From an uncultured Ruminococcus sp. (GTDB lineage Bacteria; Bacillota; Clostridia; Oscillospirales; Acutalibacteraceae), in NCBI GenBank assembly GCA_902767285.1, contig CACXHC010000051.1, positions 1 to 8,810 on the forward strand: a stretch of DNA of 8,810 bases. The letters are read 5' to 3'. Each line of letters opens with the position of its first letter. The stretch's first letter is position 1. Shown here in pieces: positions 1 to 5,014 of this stretch. The notes under the pieces are model-generated. The model was not told where the DNA came from. It worked only from the letters and a program-made list of their open reading frames with translations, and ran no database searches. The translations under genes were made by a program, and so were the position numbers.

Positions 1-50
1 AAAAGTTTTTTTTGCTTCTTTTTTTTTCAAAAAAAAGAAGAAGAAAAAAA
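1..50 (-). repeat. A/T-run hairpin repeat, copy 1
   Basis: Copy of a dispersed repeat. On the plus strand it reads AAAG, eight T, GCTTC, nine T, C, eight A, then GAAGAAG and an A-run. CTTC plus T-run (15-26) pairs with A-run plus GAAG (29-40), giving a 12-bp stem with almost no loop. The repeat lies just beyond the aminotransferase terminator and may begin outside the window. Bases 2-45 match copy 2 exactly. The stem is nearly all A/T, so it is a poor intrinsic terminator by itself, although its T-run on the minus strand could extend the U-tract of the hairpin at 56-87. Function unknown. Confidence 0.8.
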
Positions 51-55
51 GAAAC

Positions 56-87
56 AAATCCGACTGCGTACTTGTGCAGTCGGATTT
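56..87 (-). terminator. Intrinsic terminator of the aminotransferase gene
   Basis: A perfect 12-bp inverted repeat (arms AAATCCGACTGC at 56-67 and GCAGTCGGATTT at 76-87) encloses an 8-nt loop. On the minus strand it is followed by a T-rich stretch (TTTGTTTCTTTTTTTC), as expected for Rho-independent termination. It starts 8 bp past the aminotransferase stop codon. Its CGACTGC...GCAGTCG core recurs almost unchanged at 8781-8802. Confidence 0.9.
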
Positions 88-95
88 ATTTGAGT

Positions 96-1268
96 TTATA
101 GTTCGAGTTCGTTAATAAAATCTTGTATTCTGCTGAGTGCCTCTTTTATGTGTGCGAGTGAATACGAGTACGACACTCTCAAGAATCCCTCTCCGCACTT
201 GCCGAAAGCATTTCCCGGAACAACAGCAACGTGCTTTGAATACAGAAGCCTTTCTGCGAACTCCTCGCTCGAAAGTCCTGTGGATTTTATGCACGGGAAC
301 ACATAAAACGCTCCGAGCGGTTCAAAGCAAGTCAAGCCCATATCATTGAACGATTTTACAATAAGCCTTCTTCTTATGTCGTATTCGTCACGCATATGCT
401 CTATATCTTCATCGCCGTTTTTGAGTGCTTCGATAGCCGCATATTGTGCCGTAGTAGGAGCACTCATTATTCCGTATTGATGTAGTTTTGTCATTTGTGC
501 GATTATCTCCGAAGGGCCGAGAGCGTATCCGAGTCGCCAACCGGTCATGGCATACGATTTCGAAAATCCGCTGACAACAACGGTTCTCTCCTTCATTCCG
601 GGGATTGATGCAAATGATACCGGTTTTCTTCCGCCGTATGACAATTCCGCATATATCTCGTCAGAAAGTACCATGAGGTCATATTTTTCGATTATCGGGG
701 CGATTGCTTCGTAATCCTCACGGCTCATAGATGCACCCGTGGGGTTGTTCGGATACGGCAAAATAAGAAGTTTTGTTTTATCGGTGATTTTTTCTTCTAA
801 TTCTTGAGGAGTCAATCTGAAATCGTTTTCGGCTTTTGTTTCGATAATAACGGGCGTTCCGTCAGCCATAGTTGTTAAGGGATCATAGCACACGAAAGAC
901 GGCTCGGGAATCAGAACTTCGTCGCCCTCCTCTATCATGACTCTTAACGCTGCATCGATAGCTTCTGAACCGCCGACTGTTACAAGAACATCGCTGTTGG
1001 GGTCGTATTCAACATCGAAACGGCGTTTGAAATATCGGCAGATTTCCTCTCTCAGAACGGTAAAACCACGGTTAGGCGAATAGAACGTCTTTCCTTTTTC
1101 GAGCGAATCGATACCCTGTCGGCGAATATGCCACGGAGTTTTGAAATCAGGCTCGCCAACGCTGAGCGAAATAACATTATCCATCTCGCTTGCAATATCG
1201 AAAAATTTTCTGATACCCGAAGGTCGGGTATTTTTTATTTTTTTATTTAAAAATCGATCGTAATTCAT
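96..1268 (-). CDS. Class I/II PLP-dependent aminotransferase, AlaT (YugH)-like
   Basis: Cytosolic fold-type I aminotransferase of 390 residues, a normal family length. The likely reaction is pyridoxal-phosphate-dependent amino transfer to pyruvate or another 2-oxo acid. Visible landmarks are the N-terminal PSGIRKFFD and SVGEPDF motifs, the NNPTG motif (174-178) with a cofactor-contacting Asn, D203 of SDEIY for the pyridine nitrogen, the Schiff-base lysine K237 in SGFSKSYAMTGWRLG, and the substrate-carboxylate arginine R364. The segment GLTC..P.GAFYVFP.I.STGLSS.EFAE closely resembles, from memory, Bacillus YugH, now called AlaT, an alanine transaminase. The start at 1268 is chosen because an AAGGGA lies 12 nt upstream; it would almost touch the alternative ATG at 1280. 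The ATG shares one base with the stop of the Lrp-type gene before it (TGATG), indicating translational coupling. Family assignment is firm; alanine specificity is inferred. Confidence 0.9.
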   Translation of the reverse strand: MNYDRFLNKKIKNTRPSGIRKFFDIASEMDNVISLSVGEPDFKTPWHIRRQGIDSLEKGKTFYSPNRGFTVLREEICRYFKRRFDVEYDPNSDVLVTVGGSEAIDAALRVMIEEGDEVLIPEPSFVCYDPLTTMADGTPVIIETKAENDFRLTPQELEEKITDKTKLLILPYPNNPTGASMSREDYEAIAPIIEKYDLMVLSDEIYAELSYGGRKPVSFASIPGMKERTVVVSGFSKSYAMTGWRLGYALGPSEIIAQMTKLHQYGIMSAPTTAQYAAIEALKNGDEDIEHMRDEYDIRRRLIVKSFNDMGLTCFEPLGAFYVFPCIKSTGLSSEEFAERLLYSKHVAVVPGNAFGKCGEGFLRVSYSYSLAHIKEALSRIQDFINELEL

Positions 1269-1753
1269 CAGACCATACATTCCCTTTCGTCAGTATATGA
1301 AGCCAAATTCTGCATATCCACCTTATTCGACTTATATTTTGTAAGAATGAAATGAGTATCGGCAGAAAGCACGGAATCAAGCGGAGAAAGACGTCTTGCG
1401 ACAAACATAGCAATATCCTGAATTGTGTTGCCCTTTACGAATACAGCGAGGTCATAATCTCCTGCCATAAGATAAACACCTTCGACCTCATCAAAAGCCA
1501 TGATTCTTTCGGCAACTTCATCGAATCCCTTGTCACGTTTGGGGGAAACTCTCAATTCAATTAATGCTCTCGCCTCAGAGCCGGGGACTTTCTCCCAATT
1601 TATAAGAGCGTTGTAGCCTCTTATAATGCCCGCTTTTTCGAGATCTTTTATCTGCTTTTTGATGTCATCGGGAGTACAACCGAGCATAGCGGCGAGTTCT
1701 TCGTTTGAGTATCTGCAATTTTCCTGTAAGAGTTCAAGTAAGCGTTTGTTCAT
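1268..1753 (-). CDS. Lrp/AsnC-family regulator, AlaR (YugG)-like
   Basis: A 161-residue DNA-binding regulator of the leucine-responsive family. The N-terminal helix-turn-helix spans about residues 14-43 (YSNEELAAMLGCTPDDIKKQ, then DLEKAGIIRGY). A linker leads to the RAM ligand-binding/oligomerisation domain (about 60-142) with its characteristic GDYD turn at 98-101. The start is ATG 1753, with GGAGGA (1761-1766) 7 nt upstream. Longer in-frame extensions translate the upstream repeat into a poly-Phe tract and are not believable. The gene overlaps the aminotransferase by one base. In Bacillus the paralogous pair yugG-yugH encodes a regulator that activates the alanine transaminase gene, so the same local control is inferred here. 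A small palindrome in its own promoter region (1790-1800) is a candidate autoregulatory site. Confidence 0.9.
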   Translation of the reverse strand: MNKRLLELLQENCRYSNEELAAMLGCTPDDIKKQIKDLEKAGIIRGYNALINWEKVPGSEARALIELRVSPKRDKGFDEVAERIMAFDEVEGVYLMAGDYDLAVFVKGNTIQDIAMFVARRLSPLDSVLSADTHFILTKYKSNKVDMQNLASYTDERECMV

Positions 1754-1778
1754 TTTAAATTCCTCCATAAAATAAATT

Positions 1779-1806
1779 ATTATATTACAACGCAAAGCGT
1801 ACCAAA
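1779..1806 (-). promoter_or_regulatory. Probable promoter of the Lrp-type gene/aminotransferase operon, with internal palindrome
   Basis: On the minus strand a perfect TATAAT (1784-1779) lies 25 nt before the ATG at 1753. The -35 region is poor: TTTGGT at 16 nt matches TTGACA at only three positions, which would suit an activator-dependent promoter. Between the two elements lies the palindrome ACGCTTTGCGT (1800-1790). The upstream edge merges with the tail of repeat copy 2. Confidence 0.45.
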
Positions 1807-1807
1807 C

Positions 1808-1864
1808 ACGAATTAAAGTTTTTTTTGCTTCTTTTTTTTTCAAAAAAAAGAAGAAGAAAAAAAA
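1808..1864 (-). repeat. A/T-run hairpin repeat, copy 2 (includes the end of the polymerase gene)
   Basis: Same element and orientation as copy 1, preceded by ACGAATT, which copy 3 also has. The hairpin occupies 1828-1853. Read on the minus strand, its T-run/G/A-run apex contains TGA, which is the in-frame stop of the upstream polymerase gene (1840-1842). The repeat fills most of the 86 bp between that gene and the Lrp-type gene. No GC-rich terminator is visible here. Confidence 0.85.
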
Positions 1865-3273
1865 GCACACGATTTATAATTATCCCCCTCGTAGCGAATC
1901 ATGCAAACGACGGCGTATCCGAGTACGAGCCAGAAAAAAACCACCATAAAAGTAACGTCAAAAACGAGGGTTCTTTCAAACAGTGCGTACACGCAGTATG
2001 ACGCTATAAACGATGCCAAACACGGAAATATATCACTCTTTATGACGGGAGTTACCTTGAAAAGGTCTTTCACCATACGTTTTCCGAGGCAAACGGCAAA
2101 TAACATAAACAGAACAAATCCCACAAATCCCGAGCATACAAAAACTGTAAGATAACCGTTATGGAAGTCGCTGTATTTCATTTTGTTGTCGTTGTAGCGA
2201 TTGCCGTATTTGGTGATCTCTCCTTTTCCGACACCAAAAACAAAGTGATGTTTTATAACGTTAATTCCCTGTTTGAACAACTTGATTCTTCCGCTGTCGA
2301 GATTTTTGTTTTGATGCTCAAACGTTATGCGGTTGAGTTCATCGTCATTAGTTTCAAACACATTTGATGATTCTTCTGCCGTCATTGTTTGAGTAGTTCC
2401 CTTTTGAAAGATATTTCGGGCAAAAAAGACTGCCGAAAAAATCACAACAAACAGCATAATCAAACCGAATACTCGTTTGAGGGCATATCCGATATTGATT
2501 TTCTTGCCACCGAAAATCCTATAACAAACATATATGACAATATAGCACACCATTATGAGCATTGTTGCGTTGGAATCGGTGAGAAAAATTACCGCAAGAT
2601 TAAATCCAGCCGAAACAACTATCGGCACACGGCGTTTAGGGGTGAGCGGTTTGCCTGACGTTTTCTCGGAAAAATATCCTTGCCACAAAATATGACAACC
2701 GAACATCGCACAAAATGACGTGAACGCCATCAAATTGGGATTGTAGTAAAGCCCCGTGAATCGATTTTCGTAAACAACAAGATACCCGAAATAATACGAA
2801 ACACTTCTGCCAACTATATAAAGCGATATTAAACTAATAATATTTATGATAAGCGACAGCCACATCATGATATTACACAAAATATAAATTTCTTTGTATA
2901 TACGCTTTCTGCCGTCCTCGGTTTCGGCTTCGATGTGCAGGCCGTAAAACATGAAAAATATCATAGGCATGAATAAAATCATGCCCAAACTGAGCCAGAA
3001 TCCACGGTCATACTCGGTCACGATAATCGTTATCACGTTTGATGCCATAAACGCAAGCAGCCACCCGTAATAATTCACTTTTTTTATATTAAACTCGTAT
3101 ACATAATTTTTAAAAAACAGCCTTGCTCCCCAAAACAGCATGAGAATCGCCGCCGCTATTGCCGGAATACTTATATATCCTATCTGACAGAGAATCAAAT
3201 CAATAACAAACGCTATGCGAAACGCAGATGTACTTTCGCCGGGCGATATTTTGCTTTTTTTGATTTGCTCCAA
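1840..3273 (-). CDS. Wzy/WaaL-type polysaccharide polymerase or O-antigen ligase-family membrane protein
   Basis: A 477-residue integral membrane protein with about eleven or twelve hydrophobic helices. A large hydrophilic loop (about 288-370), presumably extracellular, separates the helices and holds the family's signatures: DSGRIKLFKQG (326-336), FGVGKGE and FHNGYL (370-375). An earlier RFTGLYYNPN motif (171-180) is also typical. Members join undecaprenyl-linked repeat units into polymer or transfer them to an acceptor outside the membrane. Polymerase and ligase cannot be separated by sequence reading. The start is TTG 3273, backed by GGCGGTGAT just upstream. It begins 31 bp after the phosphoglycosyl transferase gene, in the same operon. 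The last seven residues (FFSSSFF) and the stop are encoded by repeat copy 2, so the native C-terminus was probably altered; the last membrane segment (about 436-459) is intact. Confidence 0.85.
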   Translation of the reverse strand: MEQIKKSKISPGESTSAFRIAFVIDLILCQIGYISIPAIAAAILMLFWGARLFFKNYVYEFNIKKVNYYGWLLAFMASNVITIIVTEYDRGFWLSLGMILFMPMIFFMFYGLHIEAETEDGRKRIYKEIYILCNIMMWLSLIINIISLISLYIVGRSVSYYFGYLVVYENRFTGLYYNPNLMAFTSFCAMFGCHILWQGYFSEKTSGKPLTPKRRVPIVVSAGFNLAVIFLTDSNATMLIMVCYIVIYVCYRIFGGKKINIGYALKRVFGLIMLFVVIFSAVFFARNIFQKGTTQTMTAEESSNVFETNDDELNRITFEHQNKNLDSGRIKLFKQGINVIKHHFVFGVGKGEITKYGNRYNDNKMKYSDFHNGYLTVFVCSGFVGFVLFMLFAVCLGKRMVKDLFKVTPVIKSDIFPCLASFIASYCVYALFERTLVFDVTFMVVFFWLVLGYAVVCMIRYEGDNYKSCAFFSSSFF

Positions 3274-3304
3274 CTCATCACCGCCAATCTTAAACGAACT
3301 GTAT

Positions 3305-3988
3305 TTACAAAAAAACCTTTATCACGGTGAGAAACATTACATACATATCATAAAAAATATTAAATTTTTCGATATACTCAATATTATACTTCATTTTTTG
3401 AGGGAGGATCTCTTCTATATACGCTTTTTCGACATCATCGGCTTTTTCGAGAATTTCTTCCTCGTTGCGGTATTTTATGCTTGTCATTGACGTTATTCCG
3501 GCAGGCATTAGGAGTGTTGCGTACATCTCGGGAGAATATTTGTCAACATATCTCTGAACCTCGGGGCGAGTGCCAACAAAGCTCATATCGCCCGTCAGAA
3601 CATTGAACACTTGCGGAAGTTCGTCAAGTCTGAGTTTTCGTAAAAATTTTCCGGCTTTGGTGATTCTGCTGTCAGAACCCGCCGTAACTTGAGCATTCTT
3701 AGAATTATCATTTACATACATAGTCCGAAATTTGAATATCCGGAAAATTTTTCCGCCGGTCGTAACTCTCTCTTGCCTGAAAAATATTGACCCTTCGGAA
3801 TCCGCTTTTATTACGACTGCTATTATTCCCATCGGAATAATCAAAATTATCGTAAGTATTACCGCAAAAATTATGTCAAACACTCTTTTTAAAAAAAGAC
3901 TGATTTTTTTCTTTTCTAAAATATCATAATATTTTCTGACTTCCGCATTTTGCATCTCGGAAGGCAGGTTTTCAAATTTAACTTTCAT
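3305..3988 (-). CDS. Monotopic phosphoglycosyl transferase (bacterial sugar transferase, WcaJ/EpsL/PglC superfamily)
   Basis: A 227-residue membrane enzyme that transfers a phospho-sugar from a UDP-sugar to undecaprenyl phosphate, the first step of exopolysaccharide, capsule or glycan assembly on the inner face of the membrane. One N-terminal hydrophobic helix (about 34-60), containing proline 52 where the re-entrant kink of the family lies, is followed by the catalytic domain: FFRQERV, GKIFRIFKFRTM (80-90), the catalytic Asp-Glu pair in RLDELPQVFNVLTGDMS (D122, E123) and FVGTRPE (137-143). PAGITSMTSIKYRNEEE replaces the usual PGITGLWQV segment, marking a known divergent subgroup. The small-family size, without the extra four-helix region of WcaJ, fits. 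The sugar is unknown. The start at 3988 has no clear Shine-Dalgarno sequence; upstream is a repeat hairpin. Confidence 0.9.
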   Translation of the reverse strand: MKVKFENLPSEMQNAEVRKYYDILEKKKISLFLKRVFDIIFAVILTIILIIPMGIIAVVIKADSEGSIFFRQERVTTGGKIFRIFKFRTMYVNDNSKNAQVTAGSDSRITKAGKFLRKLRLDELPQVFNVLTGDMSFVGTRPEVQRYVDKYSPEMYATLLMPAGITSMTSIKYRNEEEILEKADDVEKAYIEEILPQKMKYNIEYIEKFNIFYDMYVMFLTVIKVFL

Positions 3989-4001
3989 TTTTTATTTTTT
4001 T

Positions 4002-4087
4002 GGGGAAACCTTTTTGAAAAAAGGTTTCCCCAAACCCCTTCCAAAAACTTTTATTTGGAAAACCTTTTTTGAAAAAAAGGTTTTCCC
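4002..4087 (+). repeat. Double-hairpin repeat related to the A/T-run repeats
   Basis: Two hairpins in tandem. The first pairs GGGGAAACCTTTTT (4002-4015) with AAAAAGGTTTCCCC (4018-4031). The second pairs GGAAAACCTTTTTT (4057-4070) with AAAAAAGGTTTTCC (4073-4086). Between them lies AAACCCCTTCCAAAAACTTTTA (4032-4053), whose last twelve bases match the tail of repeat copies 4 and 5 closely. Neither hairpin is followed by a T-tract on either strand, so these are not ordinary terminators. The element occupies the 5' leader of the phosphoglycosyl transferase gene, which starts 14 bp away. Confidence 0.75.
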
Positions 4088-4093
4088 ATAATT

Positions 4094-4099
4094 ATTATA
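4094..4099 (-). promoter_or_regulatory. Candidate -10 element for the polysaccharide genes
   Basis: A perfect TATAAT on the minus strand within TTGTATAATAATT, followed downstream by the double hairpin and the phosphoglycosyl transferase gene. No good -35 hexamer is found at 16-18 nt. The bases upstream (CTTTAATTCGTATTCG) are the tail of repeat copy 3 and resemble those upstream of the Lrp-type gene. If used, the leader RNA would begin with about 85 nt of hairpin repeat. Confidence 0.4.
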
Positions 4100-4110
4100 C
4101 AAATGCTCGC

Positions 4111-4171
4111 GAATACGAATTAAAGTTTTTTTTGCTTCTTTTTTTTTCAAAAAAAAGAAGAGAGAAAAAAA
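4111..4171 (-). repeat. A/T-run hairpin repeat, copy 3 (between divergent operons)
   Basis: ACGAATTAAAG, eight T, GCTTC, nine T, C, eight A, GAAGAGAG and an A-run. The stem is 4135-4160. From TAAAG through GAAGAG it matches copy 4 in reverse orientation, with GAAGAG where copies 1 and 2 have GAAGAAG. It lies immediately upstream of the spoIIA control region. Confidence 0.85.
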
Positions 4172-4196
4172 GGATAAAACAAATTGTGAGTAATTA
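4169..4196 (+). promoter_or_regulatory. Possible sigma-H-type promoter for the spoIIA operon (weak)
   Basis: AAAGGATAA (4169-4177) fits the RNAGGAWWW -35 consensus for sigma-H, the factor known to transcribe spoIIA in Bacillus. GAGTAATTA (4188-4196) resembles the RNNGAATWW -10 with T for G, but the spacer is 10 nt rather than 11-12. The expectation comes from Bacillus and the match is imperfect. A TATAAT at 4213-4218 is an alternative but lacks a -35 partner. Confidence 0.3.
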
Positions 4197-4203
4197 TTCA
4201 CAA
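4184..4203. promoter_or_regulatory. 20-bp near-perfect palindrome upstream of spoIIAA
   Basis: TTGTGAGTAATTATTCACAA has nine of ten paired positions in its two half-sites. It ends 37 bp before the spoIIAA start and overlaps the putative promoter, the position of an operator. It does not match the Spo0A box (TGTCGAA), and its half-sites are spaced 8 nt apart rather than the 6 of a CRP site. The bound protein is unknown. Confidence 0.45.
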
Positions 4204-4240
4204 GCAGAGGTATATAATATCCTCAAAGGAGGTTACTCAC

Positions 4241-4540
4241 ATGAACATTGAAACAATTTTCGAGTGCGGAGAACTTACCGCTGTTCTGTCGGGTGACATA
4301 GATCATCACACCGCCCGAAATATGCGTATCGTGATAGACGGCGAAATCGAAAAATATCGTCCACGCAAATTAAATCTTGATTTCCGCAAAGTGCGATTTA
4401 TGGACAGCTCCGGAATAGGTCTTATTATGGGGCGATGCCGCTTAATGAAATTTAACGGCGGTTCGGTCAAACTTCAGAACATACCGTCAACGCTCAAACG
4501 ACTTATTGACCTTTCGGGAGTCAGGTCTATTACTGAATAG
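4241..4540 (+). CDS. spoIIAA: SpoIIAA, anti-anti-sigma factor for sigma-F
   Basis: A 99-residue STAS-domain protein. In its unphosphorylated form it binds the anti-sigma factor SpoIIAB and frees sigma-F in the forespore; SpoIIAB inactivates it by phosphorylating a serine. The motif FMDSSGIGLIMGR carries that serine, S56 by alignment with Bacillus S58, and GDIDHHTA (18-25) matches the GELDHHTA of Bacillus. The start has an ideal AAAGGAGGT (4225-4233) 7 nt upstream. The protein ends at KRLIDLSGVRSITE, about 17 residues earlier than the 117-residue Bacillus protein, so the final strand/helix may be missing. It is the first gene of the operon; its TAG stop overlaps the ribosome binding site of spoIIAB. 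Confidence 0.95.
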   Translation: MNIETIFECGELTAVLSGDIDHHTARNMRIVIDGEIEKYRPRKLNLDFRKVRFMDSSGIGLIMGRCRLMKFNGGSVKLQNIPSTLKRLIDLSGVRSITE

Positions 4541-4552
4541 GAGGTTCGCAAT

Positions 4553-5014
4553 TTGGATATTGTTATAAACGAAATGTCGCTCACGTTCTCCGGAAAAAGT
4601 ATGAACGAGAGTTTCGCCCGCACTGCCGTTAGTGCGTTCATTCTTCCCCTTGACCCTACCATTACCGAACTCGCCGACATCAAAACTGCCGTCAGCGAGG
4701 CTGTCACGAACTCCATAATACATGGATATGAATACGGTGAGGGACAAATCCGTCTTGATGCGAAAATTTACTCAAATGGCAAAGTCGTTATCAAAATTAA
4801 AGATAAGGGAAAGGGTATCGCCGATATAAAGCAAGCTGTTGAACCGCTTTTCAGTACAGTTGGCGGAGAACGTGCCGGACTCGGCTTTACTGTGATGAAA
4901 ACTTTTACCGACAATATGAAAATTTCATCAAAAGTAAACGGCGGTACTACCGTCACTCTCGAAAAATATATAATAAGAAGAAACAGAGCGGTGAACGATG
5001 ATGACCTCGGTTGA
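4553..5014 (+). CDS. spoIIAB: SpoIIAB, anti-sigma-F factor and SpoIIAA kinase
   Basis: A 153-residue GHKL-fold serine kinase that holds sigma-F inactive in the predivisional cell and phosphorylates SpoIIAA. The ATP-binding boxes are clear: the N box EAVTNSIIHGY, with catalytic E49 and Mg-binding N53; DKGKGI (84-89); and the glycine-rich lid segment ERAGLGF (106-112). R23 in NESFAR corresponds to Bacillus R20, a sigma-F and SpoIIAA contact. The start is TTG 4553, chosen because AGGAGG (4539-4544) precedes it at 8 nt; the ATG at 4574 has no such signal. The 3' end overlaps sigF by 17 bp, and the last residues (RRNRAVNDDDLG) form a tail beyond the domain. Confidence 0.96.
   Translation: MDIVINEMSLTFSGKSMNESFARTAVSAFILPLDPTITELADIKTAVSEAVTNSIIHGYEYGEGQIRLDAKIYSNGKVVIKIKDKGKGIADIKQAVEPLFSTVGGERAGLGFTVMKTFTDNMKISSKVNGGTTVTLEKYIIRRNRAVNDDDLG

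Noticed and set aside
1754..1870. Extended N-terminus of the Lrp-type protein with a poly-Phe stretch
   Set aside because: It is a translation of repeat copy 2; the ATG at 1753 has a strong ribosome binding site and starts the helix-turn-helix domain normally.
4002..4031. Intrinsic terminator for a gene on either strand
   Set aside because: The stem is strong but there is no T-tract after it on either strand, and no gene ends there.
4184..4203. CRP/FNR binding site
   Set aside because: The half-sites TGTGA and TCACA are separated by 8 nt, not 6, and a cAMP-CRP system is not expected in this type of organism; kept only as an unassigned palindrome.
3992..4251. Short open frames on both strands in the divergent intergenic region
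   Set aside because: They consist of repeat hairpins and low-complexity Lys/Phe runs.
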